DNA of 64,000 bases from contig NZ_JAFCLP010000030.1 in NCBI RefSeq assembly GCF_018129405.1, positions 1-64,000 on the forward strand. The letters are read 5' to 3'. The notes beneath the pieces were generated by a model that saw nothing but the letters and a program-made list of their open reading frames with translations, searched no databases and had not been told where the DNA came from. The translations under genes were made by a program, and so were the position numbers. Positions within the stretch are counted from its first letter, which is position 1; each line of letters begins with the position of its first letter. This document shows, one piece after another, positions 25,869 to 35,001 of this stretch. Source of the stretch: Bradyrhizobium iriomotense (GTDB lineage Bacteria; Pseudomonadota; Alphaproteobacteria; Rhizobiales; Xanthobacteraceae).

Positions 25869-27725
25869 CTATCGCGCCGGCGCCAGCGGCAGGCTGACGT
25901 GAAAGACGGCGCCTCCTGACGGGGCGTTCTCGGCCCAGATGCGGCCGCCATGCGCCTCGATGATGGTATGGGCGATCGAAAGGCCTATGCCCATGCCTTG
26001 CGCCTTGGTCGTGAAGAACGGCTTGAAGATCTCGGTCACTTTCTCCGCGAGGATGCCGTGACCTGCGTCGGCAATGGAGACAAGGGCCAGGTTGCCGTCG
26101 ATGAGACCAGTTCGTCCGACGACGCGGCGCCGCTCGTCCGGAAGTTCGGCCACGGCCTCCATGCCGTTCACGACGAGATTCAGGATGGCCTGCTGGAGCT
26201 GCACCTTGTCGCCCTTCACGAGGATGTCCGCGGGCGACGGCTCCGCGACGAGCTCGACATCATGGGTCAGGGCCTGCACGGAGAGGAATCGAAACACCTC
26301 GCCGACGGTGGCATTGAGGTCGAGCTCGCGCCGTTCGGTCGGGTCTCGCTTCAGAAACGAGCGCAGCCGGCCGATGACTTCGGCGGCCCGCTGATCGTCA
26401 CGGCGGATGTGGTCAAGGATGTCCCTGACTTCGCCGAGGTCGGGCGCCGGATTTTGCAGTATCCGCTGGGCCGTCTCGGCATTGATCAGAATGGCGGCGA
26501 GCGGCTGGTTCAGCTCGTGTGCGAGCGAGACGGACATCTCTCCCGCGGTCGCACGGCGGTTCATGTGGGCGAGCTCCGACATGCGCTGGCGTGCCTCGAC
26601 CTCGGCCACGAAGCGCAGACGGCGCTCGCGCAGCAGAACGGTGATCATCAGCGCCTGCACCAGCACCACGCTCGCGATGATCACGGAGTGCCAGTAATAC
26701 TGCTCCCAGAAGGTCGGTTGGCGGAAGCGCACCTCGCTGCCGGGGGGCAGATTGGCTTCGTCCACATTCCAGCGTTTCAGCTGCCGCCAGTCGAAGATCG
26801 GCTTCACGTTGTTCCCGCTGAAGGGAATGATGCTCGACGGCGCTTCGCCCTCGAGGATCCGCATCGCGACCTCGCCGGCTTCCCGGCCGATGATTTCGGG
26901 CCGCAGCAGGAAGCCGCCCACACCCGACCGCCCGAGGAACGTCTCTGATGTGATGATGATCGGTCGGTTCGCACCCTCCGCGACGCGTGCGAGCGCCGAG
27001 GCGGGGGAATAATAGGTGCCTTCGCCGTCGGAATACATCGCCGAGGTCAGGATCGCAGAGCGGGCGGGCAGCGAGGCGACGTGACTGCGGACCTCACGCA
27101 GTACCGCGCCGGACAGATCGGTGACTTCGAGATCGGGCATCTCGGCCGCGAAGTCCTGCTTCCAGTGTCCGTATGTCAGCGGATTTTTCCAGGCCTCGCC
27201 CACGAGGACGACATGGGTCAGGTCGGGAACGACGGCGCGGGCGGCGATCAGAAGCTGCGCCGGTCTCACCCTTGCGAAGACGGCCGTCGTGTTGGGCAGG
27301 AACAGTGCGCGCGTCTCGGGCAGATCGGGCAAGAAGCCGTAAACGACGGGCGCGGTGGGCCAGATGTCCTGCTTGCGCGCTTGAAGGAATTTCGCCGATG
27401 TCACGCCGATCGAAACGATGACGTCGATCGGCCGCTGCGCATATTTGGTTTTGAGGTGACCGACCAGACTCTCTTCGTAGTCCGGTCCCGGGAAGCGGGC
27501 GAGATCGAGGCTCTCGCCGTAGATCACCGTGTGACTCTTGCCGTTCGGCTTTGCCGCGGCGCGGATGCCGGCAAAGATCTCGGAATAGAAGGGCGAGCGG
27601 AAATCGGCTTCTTCCAGCACCAGGATTGAACGTTGCCGGGGGCCGTCGGCTGCGATGCATTCACGCGACAGGATTGCGAGCAGGCAGACGATCAGGATGC
27701 GCACGAGCCCGGTGATCATACGCAT
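25869..27725 (-). CDS. Sensor histidine kinase with periplasmic ABC-substrate-binding-like sensor
   Basis: A 618-residue membrane kinase. The signal/TM segment is at about 3-22. A ~310-residue periplasmic domain follows with the tandem Rossmann-like pattern of the ABC_sub_bind family (SILVLEEADFRSPFYSEIFAGIR, VIVSIGVTSAKFL, GGFLLRPEIIGREAGEVAMRIL). TM2 is at 345-366. The HisKA H-box SLAHELNQPLAAI has His403. The HATPase has N-box NLVVNGMEA, DAGHGI and GMGIGLSI. No response regulator is adjacent, so its partner is elsewhere. Start at 27725; the frame to 27815 lacks support. It converges with the oleate hydratase gene, 27 bases apart. Confidence 0.93.
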   Translation of the reverse strand: MRMITGLVRILIVCLLAILSRECIAADGPRQRSILVLEEADFRSPFYSEIFAGIRAAAKPNGKSHTVIYGESLDLARFPGPDYEESLVGHLKTKYAQRPIDVIVSIGVTSAKFLQARKQDIWPTAPVVYGFLPDLPETRALFLPNTTAVFARVRPAQLLIAARAVVPDLTHVVLVGEAWKNPLTYGHWKQDFAAEMPDLEVTDLSGAVLREVRSHVASLPARSAILTSAMYSDGEGTYYSPASALARVAEGANRPIIITSETFLGRSGVGGFLLRPEIIGREAGEVAMRILEGEAPSSIIPFSGNNVKPIFDWRQLKRWNVDEANLPPGSEVRFRQPTFWEQYYWHSVIIASVVLVQALMITVLLRERRLRFVAEVEARQRMSELAHMNRRATAGEMSVSLAHELNQPLAAILINAETAQRILQNPAPDLGEVRDILDHIRRDDQRAAEVIGRLRSFLKRDPTERRELDLNATVGEVFRFLSVQALTHDVELVAEPSPADILVKGDKVQLQQAILNLVVNGMEAVAELPDERRRVVGRTGLIDGNLALVSIADAGHGILAEKVTEIFKPFFTTKAQGMGIGLSIAHTIIEAHGGRIWAENAPSGGAVFHVSLPLAPAR

Positions 27726-27867
27726 TGCTGGACTCTCGGCCCCGGCTCCAGTTGCAATCGGGCTTCCTCGATGAGGACGCTCGCGAGAGCATACCCGCCA
27801 GACCCGGAGTTTCAAACGGAAGGATGCGCGTCCGGTTCGCTGACGCGCAGGGCGAGACGAGGTGCCG

Positions 27868-28458
27868 CTACTTGAACGGGTCCTGGATCGACGGCGACGA
27901 TTGCCGGATGCGGCGCACGCTCACCGGCGTACCGTCGGAGACGAACAGCAGTTCATATCGACGGCCTTCGCTGTCGGTCGCCGAGCAGGTCACGTCGTTC
28001 ACCTTCCTGGCAGCGAAGTTGCCAGTCTGGCGGCAAACGCCGGTGGAGGCCTGTTCGGCGGGCACCGGCAGACCGTCGACCTTGGGCCGGTCCTTGGAGT
28101 TGAGCAGCATGCGGTCGATCGGCAGCTCATAGGAATTGTCGTCGGCGCGCTTGCCGTTCTCGCCGGAGAACGACACGACGTGGTTCGCATCAGTGGGGTC
28201 GTCGACGGCGACCGCGAAATTGACCCGGCCGGTGTCGCCATGGGCGTAAGCGACCGTCTTGCAGGCGAAGGTCCGGCCCGCGACCTTCAGCGTCTTGCAC
28301 TGGCCGGACATCAGCGCCAGCAGGTCGATCAAGGCGTTCTGCTGCGCCGGCGGATTGTTGACCGGAATGGGCCTGGAATCCTCGGCGAAACAAGGGCTTG
28401 CCGAAGCTGCAACGGAGGCGGCGAGGGTTGCTGCGAGGACCGGTCGGATGAGGCGCAT
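27868..28458 (-). CDS. Secreted hypothetical protein
   Basis: A 196-residue exported protein: signal MRLIRPVLAATLAASVAASASPCFA, then a mature domain with five cysteines (GQCKTL, FACKT, GVCRQT, VTCSAT plus one in the signal). No catalytic motif is recognised. The start at 28458 gives a normal signal peptide; an ATG at 28500 would add 14 residues. It lies in a leftward run of aldo/keto reductase, TPR protein, this gene and the sensor kinase, with ~140-190-base gaps on each side. Function unknown. Confidence 0.7.
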   Translation of the reverse strand: MRLIRPVLAATLAASVAASASPCFAEDSRPIPVNNPPAQQNALIDLLALMSGQCKTLKVAGRTFACKTVAYAHGDTGRVNFAVAVDDPTDANHVVSFSGENGKRADDNSYELPIDRMLLNSKDRPKVDGLPVPAEQASTGVCRQTGNFAARKVNDVTCSATDSEGRRYELLFVSDGTPVSVRRIRQSSPSIQDPFK

Positions 28459-28646
28459 CGTCAGGCTCGTATGCCAGGGGACGCTGGAGGTCCGCTTCAT
28501 AACCATCGAACCGCAAATTGGTTGCGATCCCGTTCGCGCCACCGAGTCCGTCTGGAATACCACCGCACCATCCCTGGCGATTCGCCCAAATCGCCCACCG
28601 TCCCGGCGGGCACTTGCCGTCAGGCCGGTGTTTTTTTCGTGGCAGG

Positions 28647-29960
28647 CTAACCCATTGCCGCCTGCCAGCGCGCATCGCGCAGGGAGGGGCGGCGGTGCAG
28701 GCGGGCGTCGAGCAGGGCGCGTGCGCGGGAGAGCTCGCCGCTGCGCATGAGGGCGACGATGAAGGTGTCCTCGATCAGCTCGCGCTGGGCGTGGCTGCCG
28801 CCGATGCGGACGACGTCGGTGAGCACCGGAGCGAGCGTCTGCACGCAGGCGGCATGGTCCTCCTCGGCAAAGGCCGCCAGCGCGCGGCAGATCGCGGGGA
28901 CCACGGGGCCGGCCGGCAGCTTGCCCTCGGCGAGGCGCTGCTCGATGACGGCAAGGCGGGTGGCGAGGGCCTCGCTGTTTTGTGTTGCCGCCGCGAACAG
29001 CGCCATGTGGACGTCGGCAAACGGCAGGCTCGATTTCGGAAACAGTTTTTGCGCGGTGGTGTCGGCCTCGAGCCACAGCGCCCTGGGCACGGCGTGGCCG
29101 TAAGCCGACAGGCGCCAGAGCAGCGAGGCGCTGTCGGTGATGACGTTGAGCGGCGGCGCCTGCGTGGCGGAAGGCTGGAGCACGTCGGCATAGATGTTGA
29201 GCGCCCGTGCCGCATCGCCATGCTCGAGTGCACCGAGCGCCTGGTGCCAGCGGATGTGGCCATGCAAAATTCCGGCGCGGCCGTAACTGGGGATCCAGTC
29301 GTCGACGAGACGATCGGCTTCCTCGATGGAGCCATCCTCGAACATCGCATGCAGCACCGCATGCGCGGCGTGGGCGTTGGCGCGGCGGAGGTTGAAGCCG
29401 CGCTCGGTGACGGCGCGGCCGTGCGCGACGTCGCCATTCTCAGTCATCGCCCAGCCGGACATGGTAAGAAACCACCAGTCCTCGCCATAGTGCGGCGCGA
29501 CCCGCTCGCACAGCTCATGCCGCGCCCGGTCGTGATCGGCCATGCCGGAGAAGGCGAACAGGCCGAAGGCGCCGAGCGGCAGCGACAGCACCACGGCATC
29601 GCGCGGCCAGCTCTCGACATGCTGCAGCATCGTTGCGATCGCCTCGGGCAGCCGGCCCTCGATCGCGCGCGCCAGCGTCTCGACATGCGAACGCTCGCGC
29701 TCAGTGCCGCGCCTGGCAACGAGCTGGCGCGCCAGTGCCGCCTCCTGCCGCGCGAGATCGCCCTGCTGGTAGAAGGCATGCACGCGGCCGCGGGCGATAT
29801 GGGCCAGCGCGAAATCCGGGTCAGTCGCAATCGCGCGCTCCAGCGTCTCCGCCGTACCGGTCCAGCCCGCGAGCATGAGGTCGACGCCCTCGCGATAGGC
29901 GGAGGCCGCCGCATCGGATGCGGTGGAAAGCGGAAGGCCGTAGCGGTCCTCGTGCGGCAT
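28647..29960 (-). CDS. Tetratricopeptide-repeat protein
   Basis: A 437-residue soluble alpha-helical repeat protein of the TPR type. TPR-like helices appear as TLERAIATDPDFALAHIARGRVHAFYQQGDLARQE, GDVAHGRAVTERGFNLRRANAHAAHAV and HQALGALEHGDAARALNIYADVL. No signal peptide or enzymatic domain is seen; the architecture matches the family of TPR proteins with a degenerate C-terminal repeat block found in soil alphaproteobacteria. It starts 15 bases after the aldo/keto reductase stop, so the two are probably co-transcribed. The function of the pair is unknown. Confidence 0.8.
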   Translation of the reverse strand: MPHEDRYGLPLSTASDAAASAYREGVDLMLAGWTGTAETLERAIATDPDFALAHIARGRVHAFYQQGDLARQEAALARQLVARRGTERERSHVETLARAIEGRLPEAIATMLQHVESWPRDAVVLSLPLGAFGLFAFSGMADHDRARHELCERVAPHYGEDWWFLTMSGWAMTENGDVAHGRAVTERGFNLRRANAHAAHAVLHAMFEDGSIEEADRLVDDWIPSYGRAGILHGHIRWHQALGALEHGDAARALNIYADVLQPSATQAPPLNVITDSASLLWRLSAYGHAVPRALWLEADTTAQKLFPKSSLPFADVHMALFAAATQNSEALATRLAVIEQRLAEGKLPAGPVVPAICRALAAFAEEDHAACVQTLAPVLTDVVRIGGSHAQRELIEDTFIVALMRSGELSRARALLDARLHRRPSLRDARWQAAMG

Positions 29961-29975
29961 CGTCGTCTCCCGCTG

Positions 29976-30986
29976 TTAGCTCGTGCGCGCGCGGCGGCCT
30001 TCGATCGGGTAGGCCGGATCGTTGTAGCCCGGCGTCGAGGGATGGCCCGGCACGACCAGGCGGTCGATCAGCGCCTCGTCCTCCGCCGTGAAGCGATAGT
30101 CGAGTGCGCGGATATAGTCGTCCCATTGCTGCTCGGTGCGGGGACCGGCGATGATGGAGGTCACGAATGCCGAGTTCAGCACCCAGGCGACCGCGAACTG
30201 GCCGGCGGTGATAGCTTTCTTCTCGGCGTGAGTCTTGATCTCCTGCGCGAGCTGGAGCGATTCCGGCCGCCACTCCGTCTGCATCATGCGGGTGTCGTTG
30301 CGGCCGGCGCGCGTCTCCTTGTCCGGGGCGGCATCCGGCTTGTACTTGCCGGTGAGCACGCCGCGCGCCAAGGGGCTATAGGGCACGATGCCGAGGCCGT
30401 AATAGGAGCAGGCCGGAAAATGCTCGACCTCGGGCATGCGGTTCATCGCGTTGTAATAGGGCTGGCTCACCGCGGGCCGGTCGATGCCGAGCCGGTCGCA
30501 GATGTTGCAGATCTCGGCGACGCGCCAGGCGCGGTAGTTGGAGACACCGAAATAACGCACCTTGCCGGCGCGGATCAGGTCGCCCATCGCGCGCACCGTC
30601 TCCTCGAGCGGCGTCGCATGGTCTTCCTTGTGCAGGTAGTAGATGTCGATGTGATCGGTGCCGAGCCGCTTCAGGCTTTCGTCGGCCGCCTGCAACACCC
30701 AGCGCCGCGACAGGCCAACGCGGTTGGGATCATCGCCCATCGGGTTGGCGAGCTTGGTGGCGAGCACCCAGGCGTGACGGTTGCCGGCGATGGCGCGTCC
30801 CACGACCTCTTCGGACGCTCCCTTCGAATAGGCGTCGGCGGTGTCGATGAAGTTGATCCCGGTATCGAGCGCCTTCGCGATGATCCGTTTCGATGCGGCT
30901 TCATCGGTCGGCCCGCCGAACATCATGGTGCCCAGACAGATCGGCGGGACTTTCAGGCCGGTGCGGCCGAGCTGGCGGTATTGCAT
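29976..30986 (-). CDS. Aldo/keto reductase
   Basis: A 336-residue (alpha/beta)8 NADPH-dependent carbonyl reductase. Tetrad residues are readable: Asp and Tyr in GINFIDTADAYSKGASEE, Lys in VLATKLANP and His in IDIYYLHKEDHATP. A C-terminal AWVLNSAFVTSIIAGPRTEQQ gives the cofactor pocket. It resembles the YajO/Gfo-like AKR branch. The start at 30986 gives the standard MQYRQLGRTGLKV opening; the ATG at 31022 would add 12 residues. The TPR gene follows at 15 bases. Confidence 0.93.
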   Translation of the reverse strand: MQYRQLGRTGLKVPPICLGTMMFGGPTDEAASKRIIAKALDTGINFIDTADAYSKGASEEVVGRAIAGNRHAWVLATKLANPMGDDPNRVGLSRRWVLQAADESLKRLGTDHIDIYYLHKEDHATPLEETVRAMGDLIRAGKVRYFGVSNYRAWRVAEICNICDRLGIDRPAVSQPYYNAMNRMPEVEHFPACSYYGLGIVPYSPLARGVLTGKYKPDAAPDKETRAGRNDTRMMQTEWRPESLQLAQEIKTHAEKKAITAGQFAVAWVLNSAFVTSIIAGPRTEQQWDDYIRALDYRFTAEDEALIDRLVVPGHPSTPGYNDPAYPIEGRRARTS

Positions 30987-31035
30987 GGGCGGGATCCTTG
31001 CTGCGTCTTGTGGCGTCAGCATAGCCGCCCGGTTC

Positions 31036-31066
31036 CGTCATTGCGAGCGCAGCGAAGCAATCCAGC
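31036..31066 (+). repeat. Half copy of CGTCATTGCGAG repeat
   Basis: CGTCATTGCGAGCGCAGCG followed by AAGCAATCCAG matches one arm of the full inverted repeat at 63679-63795. Only one arm is present, so it is a truncated relic. Confidence 0.6.
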
Positions 31067-31083
31067 AATGCCATCACCTCTCG

Positions 31084-31244
31084 TCGTCCCGGACAAGCGC
31101 GCCACAAGCGCGCGCAGATCCGGGACCCATAACCACAGGATTGCGTTTGGCGAAGACTCCGAGTTAGCAGTTCGACCCATAACCCCTCCCTGTGGTTATG
31201 GGTCCCGGCCCCCGTGCGCAATTGCGCACTAGGCCGGGACGACG
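31084..31244 (+). repeat. Long core-bearing repeat, copy 1
   Basis: A ~160-base element with terminal inverted arms (CGTCCCGGACAAGCGCGC ... GGCCGGGACGACG). The internal core is CCCATAACCACAG, then TTTGGCGAAGACTC, on the plus strand. The core is shared with the copies at 33688, 39515, 40456, 48227 and 51849. It fills the AKR-thioesterase gap. Confidence 0.8.
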
Positions 31245-31284
31245 GCGAGTATGTGGTTGCGGCAGTGGCAACCTGACCGAACAG

Positions 31285-31722
31285 CTACGCCGGCCCCTTC
31301 AAGATCTTGAACACGCCATTCGCCATCACGATGCAGCGATCATCCACCGTCACTTCGGTGCTCATGAAGATCAGGCTGCGGGTCGAGCGGACCACGCGCG
31401 GGCGGGAGATCAGGATGTCGCCGATCTGGCCGGCCTCGACGAAATGGGTGTCGAGCTGCACCGTCGCCATGAATTCCTTGCCGGAGGTGTAGCGGGCGGT
31501 CATGCCGCAGGTGCGGTCGGCAAACGTCATCATCACGCCGCCCTGGACCATGCCGCGGCGGTTGTGGTGCTTGTCTTCGGTCGCGAGTGCGAATTCGTAT
31601 CGGCCGTCGACCTTGCGCTCCCACAACGGGCCGATCAGGTGCATGAAGCCCGTGGTCTCCAGGATGCTCCAGCCCTCTGATTTGAGCCTTGCGGCGGCCT
31701 TGCTCGTCATCTCGTCGTCCAT
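31285..31722 (-). CDS. PaaI-type hotdog-fold thioesterase
   Basis: A 145-residue acyl-CoA thioesterase-like protein. The hotdog core reads HHNRRGMVQGGVMMTFADRTCGMTAR (Asn/Gly-rich catalytic helix start), then VQLDTHFVEAGQIGDILISRPRVVRSTRSLIFMSTEV. It hydrolyses an acyl-CoA thioester by family analogy; substrate length is unknown. The start at 31722 (MDDEM) avoids overlap with the divergent Nudix gene; longer frames to 31941 run through it. The two genes share a 58-base divergent promoter region. Confidence 0.85.
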   Translation of the reverse strand: MDDEMTSKAAARLKSEGWSILETTGFMHLIGPLWERKVDGRYEFALATEDKHHNRRGMVQGGVMMTFADRTCGMTARYTSGKEFMATVQLDTHFVEAGQIGDILISRPRVVRSTRSLIFMSTEVTVDDRCIVMANGVFKILKGPA

Positions 31723-31780
31723 CCTTGCAACGCGATCTCTCCTCGTTTCATCAGATGCGGTCCTGGTGTAGTCAAGCATC

Positions 31781-32407
31781 ATGAGAGCTTTCGACGATGC
31801 CACCAGACGGAATATCGCAGAGGCCTGCGCGGCCTTCGCGCGGCTGCCTGCGGTGGCCGAACTATCGGCACTGAAGCGCGCTGCGGTGGTGCTGGCGTTG
31901 ACCGAATCCAGTGACGGCGACGACACCGCCTTCCTGCTCACCAGGCGTGCCTCACACCTGCGTGCACATCGCGGCCAGTGGGCGTTGCCGGGTGGACGCT
32001 GCGATGCCGGCGAGACGCCGATCGCGGCGGCGTTGCGCGAGCTCGACGAAGAACTCGCGCTGAAGCTTTCGGCCGACGCGGTGCTCGGCCTGCTCGACGA
32101 CTATCCGACCCGCTCCGGTTATCTGATCACGCCGGTCGTCGTGTGGACGGCCGACAGTACCGCGATCAGGCCGAACCCCGACGAGGTGGCATCCGTTCAC
32201 CGCATCGCGCTCACGACGATCGAGCGCGACGACGCCTTCGATTTCACTGTCATCCCCGAAAGCAGCCGCCGTGTGATCCGCTTCCATCATCAGGCAAGCC
32301 TGATCCATGCGCCGACGGCGGCGCTGATCTACCAGTTCCGCGAGGTGCTGGCGGGACGGCACACCCGCGTGGCCGAGCTGGAACAGCCAGTGTTCGCCTG
32401 GAAGTGA
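31781..32407 (+). CDS. Nudix hydrolase (CoA pyrophosphatase-like)
   Basis: A 208-residue enzyme hydrolysing a nucleoside-diphosphate-linked substrate. The Nudix box is readable as GRCDAGETPIAAALREL and DEEL, matching G-x5-E-x7-R-E-L-x-E-E with the final Gly replaced. The upstream LRAHRGQWALPGG matches the LxxHxGQ(V/W)xFPGG block typical of CoA diphosphatases (NudL/PCD1). Length fits that group. It is divergent from a thioesterase, so both may act in CoA/acyl-CoA metabolism, by inference from context. Confidence 0.9.
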   Translation: MRAFDDATRRNIAEACAAFARLPAVAELSALKRAAVVLALTESSDGDDTAFLLTRRASHLRAHRGQWALPGGRCDAGETPIAAALRELDEELALKLSADAVLGLLDDYPTRSGYLITPVVVWTADSTAIRPNPDEVASVHRIALTTIERDDAFDFTVIPESSRRVIRFHHQASLIHAPTAALIYQFREVLAGRHTRVAELEQPVFAWK

Positions 32408-32463
32408 CGATGGTAAACGGCGCGTTAACGTGACGGTTACCGGATGCCTGCTAAGAGGGCAGC

Positions 32464-33678
32464 ATGCATCACTCGATTCGAAAAAGCCTGGCGGCGGTTC
32501 CATTCGCGTTTCTCCTGCTCGCGCCCGCCGCGCGCGGCGGCGAGGCCGAGCCGCTGCCGCCTTCCGTCGCCAATGCCAACGCCCAGTTGCTGTCGCAGTT
32601 TTTCGCGCAAGGTGGCGCCTCGCCCGCCGTGCTCGAATATCGCCGCAAGCTGCAGGAATATCAGGCCGCGCGCGCGGCCTTCGACGAGGAAGCCGGCGCC
32701 TATTGGAGCCAGATCTCCGAGAAGCGGAAGACCCGCAACGCCAAGCGGCGCAGCGGGCAGCAGATCACGCTCGACGACTACGTGCTGGAGCATCCGCCTG
32801 TCTATACCGGGCCGAAACGGCCGGTGAATCCGGAGCCGGAGGAAACGCCGGAACGACCGGCCAAGAAGCCGATACCTGTGGTCGCTGACCTCCTGCGCGC
32901 GGCGCAGGAGCTCTACCAGTTCACGCCGCAGCGGCCGTCCAGCGAGGTCGAGTTCAAGCGCGCCTATGCGCGCTACGCGCTCGCCTCGGGGCTGACGCGC
33001 GAGCAGGCGGTGCGGGTCTATTCGTTCGAGACCGGCGGCACCGGCAGCTACGACGTGCAGGCGGGCATCGAGCACGGCGGCAAGCGCGCGATCTCGACCG
33101 CGATGGGCTACAACCAGCTGCTCACCACCAACAGCGTCGAGCTGCTGGCCGAGCAGGGCCATGAATTCATTCGTGCGCTCTCCGACAAGGTGGCGCGGAC
33201 GTCGGGGCCGGCGCGCCAGGCGCTCGAGCACAAGCTCGCTGTGCTGAAGAAGATGGTGGCGCATGCCAAGTCGGTGCCCGACACCTGGTCGGAGCACGAG
33301 AAGATCGGCAACACCGCGCAGGGCTGGGCCATGCATGCGATGGTGCTGGACGTCGACATCGGGCCGATGCTGCAGACCCACAAGCTGCTCACCTCGGTGC
33401 TGTTCGCCCGCGCCAAGGGCTACACGCGCCCGCTCACGGCGGCCGAGCTCGAGATGATGAACCTCACCGGTGACGGCACCGGGCTCGACATGGTGACCAT
33501 GCCGCAGGCGATGCGCGAGCAGGTGCCGACCTCGAACTTCTTCCAGCGCGGCGGCTATGAGCGCAACCCGGTCGCAATCCGCCATAACACGGTGGCCAAG
33601 CTGCTCGCGGTGACGGACACGCGGATGGACTCGAACAGCAACAACGCCGGCGCAAGGGAGCTGGCGGCGGCGTTTTAG
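32464..33678 (+). CDS. Secreted hypothetical protein with lysozyme-like region
   Basis: A 404-residue exported protein: signal about 1-26, a charged/proline-rich linker (about 80-140), then a helical domain. The central stretch YSFETGGTGSYDVQAGIE...AISTAMGYNQLL has a Glu followed by a Gly-Tyr-Asn-Gln motif reminiscent of lytic-transglycosylase folds. This is a weak resemblance and I do not assign activity. No SLT ESGG motif is present. It stands alone and is followed by a long repeat. Confidence 0.75.
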   Translation: MHHSIRKSLAAVPFAFLLLAPAARGGEAEPLPPSVANANAQLLSQFFAQGGASPAVLEYRRKLQEYQAARAAFDEEAGAYWSQISEKRKTRNAKRRSGQQITLDDYVLEHPPVYTGPKRPVNPEPEETPERPAKKPIPVVADLLRAAQELYQFTPQRPSSEVEFKRAYARYALASGLTREQAVRVYSFETGGTGSYDVQAGIEHGGKRAISTAMGYNQLLTTNSVELLAEQGHEFIRALSDKVARTSGPARQALEHKLAVLKKMVAHAKSVPDTWSEHEKIGNTAQGWAMHAMVLDVDIGPMLQTHKLLTSVLFARAKGYTRPLTAAELEMMNLTGDGTGLDMVTMPQAMREQVPTSNFFQRGGYERNPVAIRHNTVAKLLAVTDTRMDSNSNNAGARELAAAF

Positions 33679-33687
33679 ATATCGGTG

Positions 33688-33841
33688 TCGTCCCGGACAA
33701 GCGCGCCTCAAGCGCGCGCAGATCCGGGACCCATAACCACAGAATCAGATTTGACGAAGACTCGTGGTTACCGGTTTTACGCCGCAACTGCTCCCTGGGG
33801 TTATGGGTCCCGGGTTCGCGCTTCGCGCGCCCCGGGACGAC
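33688..33841 (+). repeat. Long core-bearing repeat, copy 2
   Basis: A ~154-base element. Arms are CGTCCCGGACAAGCGCGC ... CCCCGGGACGAC; the core CCCATAACCACAG then TTTGACGAAGACTCG is on the plus strand. It is placed in the convergent gap between the 404-residue secreted protein and a minus-strand gene. Confidence 0.8.
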
Positions 33842-33850
33842 AAAAAGGGA

Positions 33851-34153
33851 TTACTGATCCGGCCCGAACTTGAACTTGCCGTCGCCTTCCAGATACGGAC
33901 CGCTGCGCATGTAGAGCTGGCCGTTGTGGCCGATGAAGAACAGCGTGCCCTTGGGCACCTTCTTGGCGCCCTTCAAGAGCTCGCCCGCATTGCTGGTGCC
34001 CATCTTGTAGGAATAGGTCTTGCCTTCCTTGTCATAGGCGTAGCCCGTGTCGGGCTTGAGCTCCCAGGGCGTCGGCGGGGCTTGCGCCAATGCTGGTGCT
34101 GCAAATGCCGCGAGCGCGGCTGCGATTGCAAATGTCTTCGTTGAAAATGCCAT
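33851..34153 (-). CDS. Small secreted hypothetical protein
   Basis: A 100-residue exported protein: signal MAFSTKTFAIAAALAAFAAPALA, then a 77-residue mature part (TPWELKPDTGYAYDKEGKTYSYKMG..., KVPKGTLFFIGHNGQLYMRSGPYLEGDGKFKF). It has no cysteine and no recognised domain. A strong GGGGAGGATGG ribosome site precedes the ATG. It looks complete. Function unknown. Confidence 0.78.
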   Translation of the reverse strand: MAFSTKTFAIAAALAAFAAPALAQAPPTPWELKPDTGYAYDKEGKTYSYKMGTSNAGELLKGAKKVPKGTLFFIGHNGQLYMRSGPYLEGDGKFKFGPDQ

Positions 34154-34348
34154 GCTTCCATCCTCCCCATCCTCGGGGTGCCCGGCTTGAACAAATCACG
34201 AACGGTATTTCCCGGTCAATTCGCGAAAGCGCCGCGGCGCATCACGTCTCGCCCAGCAGTTTGTGATTTTCCCTTCGTCCCCTCGCGACTATGTTCCGCT
34301 TTCCGTCTAGAACGCAATTCGACAAAAATATTGGTGGGGATGATTCGA

Positions 34349-34828
34349 ATGAACCATGTCATTAATGCCTGCTCGGCTGCCGCGCTGCTGCTCACGGCGC
34401 TGGCGCCGGCCGCCCGGGCCGATGATTACCAGCTCAGCCACAACCAGCGGATTTCCTGCAGCCGCGGCCTTGCCCCGGGCAAGCTGAACACGGCGACCTG
34501 CAAGTCCTACACCTATCTCTTCAACACCAAGACCTCGGAATATTTCCGCTGCCAGGTCTCGCTGGCGCTGACGCGGGACAACAAGGAGGTCATCAACGTC
34601 CAGACCGACGGCGGCTGCACCAAGAAGCCGCGCATCTTCGAGACCGACGGCAAGTATGATTTCGACGCCACCGAGACCGAGCCGCCGAACACCAACTCGT
34701 TCTTCGGTCCCGGCGGCTACTCGGTCTGGGCCGCCGACGTCACCACGCAGAAGGTGCGCGGCTGCATCATCATCTCCTCCGGCCTCGGCTCCGACATCTC
34801 CAAGTGCCTGGACATGACGTTCCAGTAG
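34349..34828 (+). CDS. Secreted cysteine-containing hypothetical protein
   Basis: A 159-residue exported protein: signal MNHVINACSAAALLLTALAPAARA, then a mature domain with five cysteines (SCSRG..., TCKSY, RCQVS, GCTKK, GCIII...KCLD). No motif is recognised. GGGGATG lies upstream of the ATG at 34349; the ATG at 34340 would add three residues. It is about 170 bases upstream of the TRAP binding protein on the same strand but probably not in that operon. Confidence 0.75.
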   Translation: MNHVINACSAAALLLTALAPAARADDYQLSHNQRISCSRGLAPGKLNTATCKSYTYLFNTKTSEYFRCQVSLALTRDNKEVINVQTDGGCTKKPRIFETDGKYDFDATETEPPNTNSFFGPGGYSVWAADVTTQKVRGCIIISSGLGSDISKCLDMTFQ

Positions 34829-35001
34829 GACTTGCCAGCTGCGACGAGGTGCGCTCCTGCGCCACCTCGCCGCACCCGCCGGGTTCCCTAAAAAAGCCAG
34901 CCGGCGCGGCCGTTTACCGCAGTCCTGTTTTGCCTTTTGGATGGGTTGACCCGCATCCCTCATCCGGCCAATTTCGCCGCCGGTTTGGGGAGTACAAAAT
35001 C

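Noticed and set aside
28518-31232. 904-codon open frame on the plus strand
   Set aside because: Antisense to the TPR and aldo/keto reductase genes; no domain, Arg/Glu/Ala-rich composition.
32464-33678. Lytic transglycosylase annotation for the 404-residue secreted protein
   Set aside because: Only a short ETGG...GYNQLL resemblance was seen; no full SLT signature, so activity is not assigned.
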